Part shown: positions 19,601 through 29,425 of the stretch, piece after piece
Position numbering within the stretch: the stretch's first letter is position 1
Layout of the letters: every line of letters starts with the position of its first letter
NCBI GenBank assembly: GCA_003970805.2
Contig: CP051152.1
Coordinates: 4,030,001 to 4,094,000, forward strand
DNA from: Undibacterium piscinae
GTDB taxonomy: Bacteria > Pseudomonadota > Gammaproteobacteria > Burkholderiales > Burkholderiaceae_D
Direction: 5' to 3'
DNA length: 64,000 nt
The notes under the pieces: model-generated
What the model was told of the DNA's origin: nothing
The model's input: only the letters and a program-made list of their open reading frames with translations
Databases searched by the model: none
Translations under genes and position numbers: made by a program

Positions 19601-22600
19601 GAGTGCGGTCGCGACGCCAGCACTGCTGGATTTGAGTGGCCCTTTAGGTTCTCGGGTGGCGACGAATGTCACATTGGCTGCCGGGCGTAATTTACTCATA
19701 GGGACGAATGCTAGTTTAGTCGCTGACCCCGGTGCAGAGCTTAAATTTTCCGCATCCAGCCAATTGACGGTAGACGGAAAAATCTCCGCGCCTGCCGGTA
19801 ATATTATTTTTGCGCTTACTCCTGAAAACTCGCCAGTCTACAATAATACCCGCAGTATCTGGTTCGGTAGTAAAGCCGATATTTCTGCGAAAGGCAGTAG
19901 CGCTTTGCTGTACACCGATATCAAGGGCATTAGCAGCGGTGAGATGTTGGCAGGCGGGCGTATTTCTGTGACTTCGCCAAATTACGTGGTGGCCGAAGCA
20001 GGTGCGCAATTTGATGTCAGTGGCGCTAAATCAGCAGCTGTCAGTTTTAAACAAGGCTACACTATCAGTGCAGCGCAAGAGCTGGCCAGCGCCGGCGGCA
20101 GTATTGCAATCGCTGCCGATGAAGGCCTGTTGTTTGCCGGTGCTATGCGAGCCAAGGCTGGTGGAACCGGTGCACAAGGCGGGGCGCTGAACATAGTCTT
20201 GGATAGAACCAAAAGTGAAGCTTTAACTACGCCCCGTAACGGAGCGCTGACGCTCAGCTTGAGCAATGGCGATAGCCTGGGTTTTATAGCGCCTGGACTG
20301 CAGCCAGGGCAAGCGCTATTCATGCCAGAGGGCGAGCCACAAGGACGCCTGGCGCTTAGTGCATTTGAGCAGGCCGGATTTGATCGTATCAGCCTGAAGA
20401 GCCAGGATGAGTTGGCCTTCAATCTCCAGGATAGTGCGCTTAAGCTCGAGGCCCGCGCCGCATTGATACTCGATGCACCGGTTTTCAGCGCAAAAATCTC
20501 TAACAACAAGGTTGTAGAGAGCAGCAGCAAGCCTGCCAGTGTTGAACTTAATTCTGCCTATGTACAACTGGGGAATGCAGACTACCGTTATCAGCGTGAT
20601 GGCCTGAGCAAAACCGGAAATGTGAGTCTGACGGTCAACTCCAGCACCTTAGATTTGATAGGGAAAAGCAGCTTACAGGGGTTTAATAATGCGCAATTGA
20701 ATGCCAAAGAAGATATACGCTTGGTCGGTGTGACTGGAACTGATTCCAACACCCGACCAGGCTCGCTAACACCTGATTTGGCGGCAGTCAGCGCCAAAGG
20801 CGAATTAAAATTAACAGGCGAGTTGCGTTTAAAATCCGCGCAAGTTTATCCGACGACCTTGAGTAAATTTAGTTTAAACGCCGAGGGCGAGCGTAGTCTG
20901 GTGCAGTTTGAAAGCAATGGTAATCTAGCTTCGGCAGTGCTGTCGGCAGCGGGTGAAGTGAGTGCTAAGGCAGTCACTGTGATACAGGCTGGTCAGTTAA
21001 TGGCACCCTTAGGTAAAATTAATCTGGAGGCCAGCCAGGATCTTACTTATACCAGTACCAGCGTTAGCTCGGTTGCCGCTAGTGGCTTGATCCCGTTCGG
21101 GCGCGTAGAGAATGGTCGCGAATGGGTGTATGACTTCGGCAGCGGCAATGCAATTTCATACAAACTTAATCCCGGTACGACTGGACACCTGATAGAGCAG
21201 GCGCTACCAGAGAAATCGATTAAATCGAGCGCGCCCAATATTAATTTACAAAAGGGAGCCAGCTTAGATTTGTCTGGCGGCGGTGAACTGTATGCCTATG
21301 AGTTTACGCCAGGACCGAATGGTAGTAAGGACGTCCTGAAAAATAATCTTGTAAATAGCCAGACCACAGTATTTGCGATTAATCCTAATTTTACGGCCAG
21401 CGTCGCCCCGCGGGATTTTCAATATGGGCAAGATGGCGGCTTACTGCCAGGCGATAGCGTTACGCTCTCGGGTATCGCCGGTTTAAAGGCGGGTACTTAC
21501 ACTTTACTACCTGCACATTATGCTTTACTACCGGGCGGCATGAGTATCTCGCTAGCACCGAATAGTCGCGATATGCAGTCCAGCAGCAATAGCATTAATC
21601 TGGATAAATCACTCACGGTCGCTGGTACTAGAACTGTCTTAGGCGTAAGCGATATGCGTACTTCGGGCTGGATAGTCAGCTCAGGCGAGGTGATACGCAG
21701 TAAATCAGAATTCCGTGATTACAATGCCAGCAGCTACTTTAAAGATCAGGCCTTAGCGACAGCGCTTAATTTGCCCATGCTGCCCGGCGACGCCGGCAGG
21801 GTGGCCTTTGATGCCACCCAAAAATTAATACTTGATGGACAAATTCGCCTGGGTGCTGCTAACGGTGGACAGCGCGGCAGTGTGGATATCTCTGCGCCTG
21901 AAATTACGGTGGTGGCAGATAGCAGCCAAGATACCGGTACCGCGCTTAAATTGGTGGCGAGTGACTTAAACGCGCTCGGTGCTGGCAGTTTGCTCATAGG
22001 TGGCTTGCGCGACGAGTCGTTTAAAGACGGTAGTCACCTCAGCGTAGGCGCTAAAAAAGTCAGTCTGCAAAATACCCTGGCGCAGGCTTTGATAGGCCCA
22101 GAAATTATTTTGGCAGCGCAAGATAAGGTGTTCCTTGATGTTGGCTCTGCGATCAAAGGTGAAGGAAGTTTAGCCCATGCTCCGCGCAATTTATTCATAC
22201 AGGCGAATCAGTTAAATGGCACTGACGGTGCCTTGCTGCGTGTCAGCGGTGCTGCAGCAGTGTCGATACAGCGCGAGGCTGCTGCGCGCAATACCGGAGT
22301 GCTGGAGATCGCCAAGGGCGCGACAGTTGCAGCCAGTGGTTCGGTTTATCTGGATGCGACCAAGGACAGCAAACTCGATGGTAAGTTAGCTTTGGCGAAC
22401 GGGGCAGCCTTAGGTCTGGGTAGCTCACGGGTCAGTCTTGGTCAGAATATTCCTGCGCTGGCCGATGGTCTACGTTTTGATGAGGCAGGGCTAGCCAGTT
22501 TAAGCCAACTTTCGGCTCTGGAGCTAAATAGCTATTCGACCATAGATATTTACGGCGTGGTCAATCTTGGTAATGCTGCCATGAAAAAGTTGACACTCAA

Positions 22601-25600
22601 GTCGTCCGGGATACAAGGCTATGATCAACGCCAGGTCAACTTGTTGGCGCAGACTGTGCGTTTCGAAGGTGGTAGCAACTTCAGTCTGAGTACAGTTGCG
22701 CCAGAAAACAGCAGCGGCCAACTTAGCGTTCAGGCCAGAGATATAGAGTTTGGCCAGGGTGTTTTTAGCGTTAAGGCTTACGAGACGACCAGTTTGAATG
22801 CCAGCCGCGAGGCGCGCGCTACCGCTGTGGGCGGTTTCAAGGCAGAGAAAGATTTGACACTGGCGGCAGGTCGTATCCTGGCTAACGGCCAGACCGATGG
22901 CGCCTTGGCAAATGAAGGCCGTATTCTTGCAACCGCAACGGGTGACGCTAGCATAGAGGCAGGCCGCACCCTGAGCTTAAGCAAATTGGCGGGTGCTGAG
23001 CCGGCTGCAAATGCGCCTTTACTGGGCGGTCGCCTGCAATTTAAGGGCGATAGTATCAATTCTGATGCACGGATTTTGGCGTCTGGCGGCCAGCTCAATA
23101 TGCTGGCAAAAAACGGCATCAATATCACTGGCGGCGAGCTCTCTGCCGCGGGTGTCGCAATCGTGTTTGGAACGACCAGCGCCTATGCACCAGGCGGCAA
23201 AATCACGCTCGATGGCGGCAGCGGCAATGTACTGCTAGGCGCGAACGCAACGCTGGATCTGTCGGCGGTCGGTGCCGCCGCCGGTAGCTTGGCGATTAAG
23301 GCTAACAACGCGAATAATAATGCTAAGGCGATCTTGGAGGGCAGCCTGAAAGCGACAGCATTGAAAGGCGTGGACGGTATCTTGCCCAACCAAGGCAGCT
23401 TGCAGATGGATGTGGATAGCCTAGGTGACGCGACGCAGTTTGCGGCACTCAATGAGAAGTTAAATACGGCAGGATTCACCGAGTCACGCAGCTTTAGAGT
23501 AAGGCATGATGATGTTGATTTGGCCGCTGGCGTAACTATCAACGCGCATCAAACTCTGATTGCAACTGACAACGGGAATATACGGATAGCTGGCACGATA
23601 GATGCCTCCGGTGCCAAGGGCGGCAGCATAGAATTGTACGCATCGCAAGCACTGGCCACAGGCAATTCGGGCAAGCTCAGCTTGGGCAGTAGCGCGCAAT
23701 TGCTGGCCTATGCCAATGTAGCTGCCAGCAGCGGCGCTGGCTCACTCGGCGATGGTGGCCGAGTTGTGCTTGGCACTGCTAGCGCCGATGGCAAGATGCC
23801 TGGCGATGTCTATACCGGCAGCAGCATGAGTCTGGAGCAGGGATCGGTAATTAATGTCTCTGGTCTGGGACTCGGTGGCGCAGGTTCAGTCACTTTCCGT
23901 GCGCCCAAAGTGGGCAATGGCTTCGGGCAGGATGTCGCGATTAGCCAGCTCGACGCCAAAATAGTCGGTAGTGGCGCAAGCGTGATTGAGGCCTACAAAA
24001 CCTATACCACTAGCAAGATCAGCGAAGCGCCCGATGCGGCTAATGGGGATGGCACGTATAGCAATTTGCAAGCGGCGACCTCGACCATAGGTGCGATTAG
24101 CTATGTCACCGATTACAGTAAAGCGAACCGACCAAAAATCGCGATCGCCACTGCCACACCAGCGGGCATGATAGGCACACCGGCTGGCCTCATGTATCTA
24201 GATGCGAAAAATTTCACTGAGAATAATGCGGTAGTGAGCCGGCTGCAGCGCGCTGATTTACAACTAAGAGCCGGAATCGAAGTGCGCTCACCTGGCGACC
24301 TGACGGTCTCTGTGAATGAGATCAATCCCTTAGCGCCCAAGGACAGTAAGGGCCAGGTCGTGTATGACGCTGCCACCGTCGTGTTGAAGGACCCGGGCAA
24401 GGGCAAGCTGACTAAGGCGCCAGTGACACTCAAAGCACAAACGCTGAATCCTGAAGACAGAGGCTGGAATTTGAACGCATGGCGTTTTAACGCTGAGCCC
24501 GGGATATTGAATTTGCGGGCTAGTGGTGATTTGTTGATCAATGGCTCGATTAGTGATGGCTTCGTTAAACCAAACACCTTAGCCCTTGCCGATACTAAAA
24601 CGCGTGAGAAAATCGGTATGCCAGACTGGGTGCTGGATAATAAGGCATCCTGGAGTTATCGCCTCAGTGCTGGCGCTGATTTGAATGCGGCAAACCCACT
24701 GGCGGTGATCGCTAGCGATGCGCTAGGCGACTTCAAAATTAACTTTGCCCGTACTAGCGGTACCGCTACCGATACGCCGGTTGCCCTGGTACGCACTGGC
24801 ACGGGACGGATTGATGTGGCGGCCGGGCGCAATGTGGAGCTGGGTTTTCAAAACGGTATCGGTGCCACCATCTATACCGCGGGCATGCATCAAGACACTG
24901 CAGAATTCGTTGCACCTGGCAATCTGGCGAACTCACAGTACTGGACTGCGGGTACTTATTCGTCATACGAAATTCCGAATCCTGCTGATCCTGAAAATCC
25001 TATCGTAGTCCCAGCGCGTCTTAGTCCTATCAAAACACCGGTTCAGGGCGAGTTCTCTAAGTTAGGCGGTGCGATTTCTATTTATGCCGAGCATGATGTG
25101 GTGGGCACACCGGTTGCGCAAATGTTTAATAACTGGTTGTTCCGTCAGGGTCGCACTGAACTCGATGCCTCTGGGAACACGGTGTTCTCAACAGGACTGG
25201 TAAAGAATAGCAAAAATCAATTGATAGCCACGAGTTTAAATACCGCCTGGTGGTCACGTTTTGATTATTTTAATCAAGGCATTGCCACTTTCGGCGGCGG
25301 TGATATTAAAGTAATCGCGGCCAGCGGCAGCGTCAAAGATCTTTCGGTCAGCGTCGCCAGTAATGCCTATATGCCAGGAACGGCCCCAGGTAAATTGATA
25401 GAGCAGGGGGGCGGCGACCTGGTGGTCAAGGCGGGAGCGGATATTTTGGGTGGTGCTTTTTACGTACAAAAAGGGCTTGCCAGTTTGACCGCTGATGGCG
25501 CTATTCTTGCCGGTTCCCGCGAAGCAAACGGCACAGCCTTAAGAACCGTGCTGGCGCTGGGTGATGCCCGCTTTGATGTGGTGGCAGGGCGTGCTCTCGA

Positions 25601-27611
25601 ACTGGAGAGCGCATTTAATCCCACGCTCACTATGCAGAGTAAACAAAATTCTGGCTTGACGAAAAATTTCGATACTCTTACTAAAGTAGAGTTCGACAAA
25701 CTTCCACAGATCAGTAATTTTTCTACTTACCGTGATGATAGTGCGGTGCATCTGACTTCTATCGCTGGCGATGTATTGCTGTCTGAAAATGTTACGGCAC
25801 TGGCAAGCGCCGCTGGTAAGGAGATTGATCTCATTTTAATGGGGAAGGGCTCTTCTGAAAAACTATATGGTTTGCAACCAGCACATTTTAGTGCCGCCAG
25901 TTTGAGTGGAGATCTGTCTACATCCGGTTTTACTATGGCTGGCAGCGTTAGCGGGCAACTCGATTTACTAGCCGCTGGCAAGATCGACTTTCTAACTAAA
26001 GATAAAGATCAACCTATCATCATGCTCGATATCGCTGCGGAAAAATTCTCAGCCTATTTTGCACCAAGAATGTTTGATTTTACTAAAGGTGATGCTGGGC
26101 TTTTGAATGGCGGTATGACTGGTTTGATCGCGCATACCAGTGGCGGTTTACATCAGGGCGACACCCAGCCTAACCGTGTCATCGCCCTGACTGGCGATAT
26201 CAATGGTGATCTATCTCCTATAGATCTAGTTTCGTCTAAAAAAATGGAAATTGCCGCCGGTCGCGATATTCTTGATTTTGGTTTTTCTGTTCAGCATCTG
26301 GATGCCAGGGATGTAACACGTGTGGTGGCTGGCCGTGACTTTATCGACAGTACGATTATTTCTGATGTGGACGAGCCCAATAAAGTAAAGCATGTGATTA
26401 CAGGTGCCGGTGCGTTTGATCTAAGAGCTGGCCGCAATATTGATCTGGGTGATAGCTCTGGTATACAAACACGTGGCAATTTAGAGAATCCGTATTTGCC
26501 TAAAGGCGGTGCCAGTATCAATCTGCTGGCTGGTAGCGCTGCTGCCGACTATGCCAGCTTTGTCCGTGACTATGTCAAAGTCAGTGATCTGACTGCTGCC
26601 GATCAAAACACCATGCTGGCCTATGTGCAAGAGCTTAAGTCGGGATCGGGCACGGCGCTGAATCTCTCGGTAGTGGATGCCTGGCTCAGTTTTAATGCGC
26701 TTAGTCCGGCGCAACAGCAGGGGTTTTTTGATACCCATACCGCCGCATTGAATAAGATTTTTAGTGCGAAGTTAGTCGAGTCTAGCAAGCTTAAGGGTCT
26801 GGCGATTTTTGATGCGCAGATCGCTAAAATGTATCCAAACATTAATCCTAAAGGCGGCAATATCAATCTGTTTGGTAGTCAGCTAAAAACCGAACAGGGC
26901 GGTGCCATTGACATGTTTGCACCGGGTGGTTCTGTGTATGCAGGTTTAGCCAATACCCCTGCTTATCTGATGAAAAAACCCGCTAGCCTAGGTGTGTTTA
27001 GCATACAGGGCGGTGATATCCACGCCTTGGTGAAAACCGACTTTCTGGTGAATCAGGGGCGGGTATTTACCTTGGGCGGTGGCGATATTACTTTGGCCTC
27101 TCAATATGGCGATTTAAATGCTGGTAAGGGCAGTAAGACCGCCTCGTCGGCGCCAGAACCACAACTGACCACCGATGCCAAAGGCAATACCGTACTCGAT
27201 ATTTCCGGATCGATCTCGGGTTCTGGGATTGCTGCCTTGAAGACACGTGATGATCAAGCCGACAGCAATTTAACTTTTATCGCGCCGCGCGGCACTTTTG
27301 ATGCCGGCGATGCAGGGGTGCGTTCTACCGGGGGGGTCTACCTCGTCGCAGATCGGGTGGTCAATGGCGATAATATCAGTGCCAAGGGCCCTATCAGCGG
27401 TGCGCCAGCGGTCGACACCAGTGCTCTGAGCGTCGTCGCAGCTCCTAGCACAGCCGCGGTTAAGGCTGAGGAATTGACGGAACGATTGAATCGCTTACCG
27501 CCTACCTCAGCGGGCAAGAGCACGACTTTATCGGTAGACGTATTGGGTTATGGCTCTGATTGTAGTGAGCCTAACTGCGCCATTAACGAAGATAAGAACA
27601 AGAAAAATTAA
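16698..27611 (+). CDS. Giant TpsA exoprotein (filamentous hemagglutinin family, DUF3739 type)
   Basis: About 3,637 residues from the ATG at 16698, chosen for its ribosome-binding site (aaggaaaaaatcATG) and signal peptide ending NSWAQ. The same frame is open from an ATG at 16545 overlapping the TpsB stop, which would add 51 residues rich in KLPNK repeats. The TPS domain (about residues 30-330) carries LNKIEGGISPTVIEG and YIYNPNGIIFG, the secretion signature recognised by TpsB. Thousands of residues of short Gly/Ser/Ala/Asn-rich beta-helix repeats follow, then a DUF3739-like region. The C-terminus ends LGYGSDCSEPNCAINE. These two cysteines are the only ones I found after the signal peptide. The protein should form a long surface fibre or be released. 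Adhesion is the family's usual role; the true function here is unknown. Confidence 0.9.
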   Translation: MSSTRYRRLPLVASVSVLMTAGVLVCSNSWAQVPPRLPRVALPAGTLPTGAASQPLAIGSASVRSPLVVAGAFDPYRVSGNTATITQKDPAGILAWSSFDISADAKLEVLQPSATAVLLNKIEGGISPTVIEGMLNAKGHVYIYNPNGIIFGKSATVNVASLLASSLKIDDKRFLSGLLAPNLEAIFAADPNYKDPVTGLAGAMPGAVEVEGDAAQRAKLSAASGGKIMLLAPNVTNNGMLLAPDGQVVLAAGGKVYLAAPTEPGMRGLIVEVNNSNLPAIGGVASNGAATNGTQGSISVERGNASMLGFAVNQMGSVSATTSINLNGSVYLRARAGASKQGEDTPAVSTVGGILTLGKNSLTQIAIYDDKLTAPAGPDDPAFKKSRIDLFGQNISLQENAKIVAPAAEVVIRAKQDPSVHDLPLYDASKPYAERNHSHIDFAAGSLIDVSGGKDTKLAMENNVLEVQLLSELADNVLMRQSTLRGKKFRFDIRKSTNIADISKAIAKIEGTVGERTAAGGRITVISDGEIIQRSGSLMNVSGGAVSYLDGYVNTTKLTADGTLFELSTASANKLYGGLINFPNSRRNFEKGYTVGKDGGTVQLSAPVMVLQGEFKGETIQGLYQREVGAKNRALGSKFSLGGSLYDYARASVEGASSSQLSEKAGPDDVKKIAGYQAQIVFSEAGDAGLRLKDEAFDSDNNPQHALLAKRLVLNSASLQQAGFSRVTAITAGDLEVSAPLVLAAGGEVDLGAYGNLDFKSGISMPGGSVIAKSISKLSLAPGLAFDLAGQWINDSKTAKPVRDAMGNPIADVVIQGGKISFSSPRIEIADGVRLDVSAGAWLDAQGKLKKADGGSIGLTSLFTGYSSFLHLGNNLSLTGFSFAKGAALSLRGDGISIGGTPGIATELGKQDTLHLSENFFQQGGFSSYTIGALQDLQLNPGTQITPQALNWRFADLNSYKAIANGAMSAVATPALLDLSGPLGSRVATNVTLAAGRNLLIGTNASLVADPGAELKFSASSQLTVDGKISAPAGNIIFALTPENSPVYNNTRSIWFGSKADISAKGSSALLYTDIKGISSGEMLAGGRISVTSPNYVVAEAGAQFDVSGAKSAAVSFKQGYTISAAQELASAGGSIAIAADEGLLFAGAMRAKAGGTGAQGGALNIVLDRTKSEALTTPRNGALTLSLSNGDSLGFIAPGLQPGQALFMPEGEPQGRLALSAFEQAGFDRISLKSQDELAFNLQDSALKLEARAALILDAPVFSAKISNNKVVESSSKPASVELNSAYVQLGNADYRYQRDGLSKTGNVSLTVNSSTLDLIGKSSLQGFNNAQLNAKEDIRLVGVTGTDSNTRPGSLTPDLAAVSAKGELKLTGELRLKSAQVYPTTLSKFSLNAEGERSLVQFESNGNLASAVLSAAGEVSAKAVTVIQAGQLMAPLGKINLEASQDLTYTSTSVSSVAASGLIPFGRVENGREWVYDFGSGNAISYKLNPGTTGHLIEQALPEKSIKSSAPNINLQKGASLDLSGGGELYAYEFTPGPNGSKDVLKNNLVNSQTTVFAINPNFTASVAPRDFQYGQDGGLLPGDSVTLSGIAGLKAGTYTLLPAHYALLPGGMSISLAPNSRDMQSSSNSINLDKSLTVAGTRTVLGVSDMRTSGWIVSSGEVIRSKSEFRDYNASSYFKDQALATALNLPMLPGDAGRVAFDATQKLILDGQIRLGAANGGQRGSVDISAPEITVVADSSQDTGTALKLVASDLNALGAGSLLIGGLRDESFKDGSHLSVGAKKVSLQNTLAQALIGPEIILAAQDKVFLDVGSAIKGEGSLAHAPRNLFIQANQLNGTDGALLRVSGAAAVSIQREAAARNTGVLEIAKGATVAASGSVYLDATKDSKLDGKLALANGAALGLGSSRVSLGQNIPALADGLRFDEAGLASLSQLSALELNSYSTIDIYGVVNLGNAAMKKLTLKSSGIQGYDQRQVNLLAQTVRFEGGSNFSLSTVAPENSSGQLSVQARDIEFGQGVFSVKAYETTSLNASREARATAVGGFKAEKDLTLAAGRILANGQTDGALANEGRILATATGDASIEAGRTLSLSKLAGAEPAANAPLLGGRLQFKGDSINSDARILASGGQLNMLAKNGINITGGELSAAGVAIVFGTTSAYAPGGKITLDGGSGNVLLGANATLDLSAVGAAAGSLAIKANNANNNAKAILEGSLKATALKGVDGILPNQGSLQMDVDSLGDATQFAALNEKLNTAGFTESRSFRVRHDDVDLAAGVTINAHQTLIATDNGNIRIAGTIDASGAKGGSIELYASQALATGNSGKLSLGSSAQLLAYANVAASSGAGSLGDGGRVVLGTASADGKMPGDVYTGSSMSLEQGSVINVSGLGLGGAGSVTFRAPKVGNGFGQDVAISQLDAKIVGSGASVIEAYKTYTTSKISEAPDAANGDGTYSNLQAATSTIGAISYVTDYSKANRPKIAIATATPAGMIGTPAGLMYLDAKNFTENNAVVSRLQRADLQLRAGIEVRSPGDLTVSVNEINPLAPKDSKGQVVYDAATVVLKDPGKGKLTKAPVTLKAQTLNPEDRGWNLNAWRFNAEPGILNLRASGDLLINGSISDGFVKPNTLALADTKTREKIGMPDWVLDNKASWSYRLSAGADLNAANPLAVIASDALGDFKINFARTSGTATDTPVALVRTGTGRIDVAAGRNVELGFQNGIGATIYTAGMHQDTAEFVAPGNLANSQYWTAGTYSSYEIPNPADPENPIVVPARLSPIKTPVQGEFSKLGGAISIYAEHDVVGTPVAQMFNNWLFRQGRTELDASGNTVFSTGLVKNSKNQLIATSLNTAWWSRFDYFNQGIATFGGGDIKVIAASGSVKDLSVSVASNAYMPGTAPGKLIEQGGGDLVVKAGADILGGAFYVQKGLASLTADGAILAGSREANGTALRTVLALGDARFDVVAGRALELESAFNPTLTMQSKQNSGLTKNFDTLTKVEFDKLPQISNFSTYRDDSAVHLTSIAGDVLLSENVTALASAAGKEIDLILMGKGSSEKLYGLQPAHFSAASLSGDLSTSGFTMAGSVSGQLDLLAAGKIDFLTKDKDQPIIMLDIAAEKFSAYFAPRMFDFTKGDAGLLNGGMTGLIAHTSGGLHQGDTQPNRVIALTGDINGDLSPIDLVSSKKMEIAAGRDILDFGFSVQHLDARDVTRVVAGRDFIDSTIISDVDEPNKVKHVITGAGAFDLRAGRNIDLGDSSGIQTRGNLENPYLPKGGASINLLAGSAAADYASFVRDYVKVSDLTAADQNTMLAYVQELKSGSGTALNLSVVDAWLSFNALSPAQQQGFFDTHTAALNKIFSAKLVESSKLKGLAIFDAQIAKMYPNINPKGGNINLFGSQLKTEQGGAIDMFAPGGSVYAGLANTPAYLMKKPASLGVFSIQGGDIHALVKTDFLVNQGRVFTLGGGDITLASQYGDLNAGKGSKTASSAPEPQLTTDAKGNTVLDISGSISGSGIAALKTRDDQADSNLTFIAPRGTFDAGDAGVRSTGGVYLVADRVVNGDNISAKGPISGAPAVDTSALSVVAAPSTAAVKAEELTERLNRLPPTSAGKSTTLSVDVLGYGSDCSEPNCAINEDKNKKN

Positions 27612-27681
27612 TTGATTTGTCTGCTTGCTTAACCGCGATTTTTTGTATTTATTTTGTATTTATTTGATTAGGAAGAACTTC

Positions 27682-29412
27682 ATGGATGTGAAAAAAAGCC
27701 TGTGGTCGGCACTGACTACCTTGGTACTTTGCCTGCCCCTGATGGCGCAGGCTAGTGATGAATGGGCGCATAAAAAAAAGCTAGGTTTTGATACTACGAG
27801 CACTGGCGTAGAAATTAAGGAGGCAGTGAGTCAGTTGCCGATGTTAGTGCGCTTGCATAGTGGTAATTTCACTTTTGCTGATGCCAAACCAGACGGCTCG
27901 GATTTACGTTTTTTCGCCGCAGATGGTAAGACGCCGTTGAAGTTTCATATCGAGCAATTTGACGCAGCCAATGAATTGGCCATCGTCTGGGTGCAGATGC
28001 CAAAGTTAGCAGCGAATGCCAAAAGCGATGCGATTTGGCTGCATTGGGGCAATCCTAAGGCTAGCTCTGAGAGTAATTCCAAGGCCAGTTATGATGCGGC
28101 ACAGGTCTTGGTCTTGCATTTCTCGGAAGCTGGTGCGGTGAAGGATGCCACAGGCAATGCCAACGACGCCAAAGAATCTAATGCCAAGCAAGTAGCAGCC
28201 GGCCCTATCGGCAATGCTGCTGGTTTTGATGGCAACACAAAAATGACGATCGCGCCTTCCGCCTCGCTAAAGTTGAGTGCCGCCACTGGCTTTAGCTTTA
28301 GCGCCTGGGTCAAGCCCGCAGGCAATGACAACGCCACGCTATATCTACAAAAGGATGGCGCTAAGTCCTTAGCGATCAGCTTGGTTGATGGCAAACTGGC
28401 GGCCACCTTGGACGCGGCCAAAGTAATTGCAACTGGCGCACTGAAACCGGCAGTCTGGCAGCATGTGGCGGTAGTTGCCGGTGCCGGAAAACTGAGCTTC
28501 TATGTCGATGGACAAGAACAAGGTAGTGGCGCATTTGCCTTGTCGGATATCGCCGGTAGTGCCAGCATAGGCGAGAAATTTGTTGGCGAATTGGATGAGA
28601 TTAATTTATCTGCTATCGAGCGCAGCCCTAGTTACATGAAGGCCTTGGCGACGAGTCAGATCGCTGATTCCGCAATCAGCAGTTTTGACGAAAAAGAAGA
28701 AACTGCAGAGATCTCTTACGCCGCCATACTCTTGGGTGCCGTCACTATCGACGGTTGGGTGGTAATTGGTCTCTTGATCGTGATGGCCATCATCAGTTTC
28801 TGGGTGATGATCACCAAAACCATTTCCATCGCTAAGATCAATAAAGCCAATACAGCGTTTATCACCAGCTTTGCAAATAAATCGGATGAATTGCTGTCGC
28901 CGGGGCATGTAGAAATCGCGAATTTGGCGGCCGATCCCGAGATGAAACAATCCTCGATTTACCATTTGTACGCAATTGGTTTGCGTGAAGTTAAGCACCG
29001 TTTTGATATGCAAACCGCTGCCGGTAAAAACAATAGTTTGTCGCATGCGGCACTCGATGCCACTCGTGCTTCTTTGGATGCCGCCATGGTGCGTGAGAAT
29101 CAAAAACTCAATAGCGGTATGGTGTTGTTGACGATCGCCATCTCCGGTGGACCTTTCCTTGGTTTGCTAGGTACTGTGGTTGGCGTGATGATTACCTTTG
29201 CAGCGATCGCTGCTGCTGGTGACGTCAACGTAAACGCGATTGCACCTGGTATCGCTGCCGCTCTGGTTGCGACCGTGGCTGGTTTGATCGTGGCAATCCC
29301 GGCCTTGTTTGGCTATAACTGGTTGTCGATACAGATCAAGAACGTGTCTGCCGATACCCAGGTATTTGCCGATGAGTTCTTGACCAAATCTGCTGAAATG
29401 CATTCGGCTTAA
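27682..29412 (+). CDS. DUF2341/LamG-like periplasmic domain fused to MotA/TolQ/ExbB proton channel
   Basis: The start at 27682 has aggaag upstream and gives a signal peptide ending LMAQA; the frame is open further upstream without a good start. Residues 30-135 match DUF2341 (VRLHSGNFTFADAKPDGSDL, then IWLHWGN). Residues 165-310 look like a LamG/concanavalin sandwich (GFSFSAWVKPAG, VWQHVAVVAGAGKLSFYVDG). A membrane helix sits near 345-375, and residues 440-560 are the ExbB/TolQ channel core (GGPFLGLLGTVVGVMITFAA, AALVATVAGLIVAIPALFGY). ExbB with ExbD uses the proton gradient to drive TonB. Here the channel carries its own carbohydrate- or protein-binding-like periplasmic head. It lies 70 bases after tpsA and 13 bases before exbD. 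Confidence 0.88.
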   Translation: MDVKKSLWSALTTLVLCLPLMAQASDEWAHKKKLGFDTTSTGVEIKEAVSQLPMLVRLHSGNFTFADAKPDGSDLRFFAADGKTPLKFHIEQFDAANELAIVWVQMPKLAANAKSDAIWLHWGNPKASSESNSKASYDAAQVLVLHFSEAGAVKDATGNANDAKESNAKQVAAGPIGNAAGFDGNTKMTIAPSASLKLSAATGFSFSAWVKPAGNDNATLYLQKDGAKSLAISLVDGKLAATLDAAKVIATGALKPAVWQHVAVVAGAGKLSFYVDGQEQGSGAFALSDIAGSASIGEKFVGELDEINLSAIERSPSYMKALATSQIADSAISSFDEKEETAEISYAAILLGAVTIDGWVVIGLLIVMAIISFWVMITKTISIAKINKANTAFITSFANKSDELLSPGHVEIANLAADPEMKQSSIYHLYAIGLREVKHRFDMQTAAGKNNSLSHAALDATRASLDAAMVRENQKLNSGMVLLTIAISGGPFLGLLGTVVGVMITFAAIAAAGDVNVNAIAPGIAAALVATVAGLIVAIPALFGYNWLSIQIKNVSADTQVFADEFLTKSAEMHSA

Positions 29413-29425
29413 GGGGTGATGCGCC

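Noticed and set aside
24113..24577. Several 100-180 codon frames antisense to tpsA
   Set aside because: Repeats of Gly/Ala/Ser codons in tpsA give long antisense frames with biased composition; none has a signal, start site or motif.
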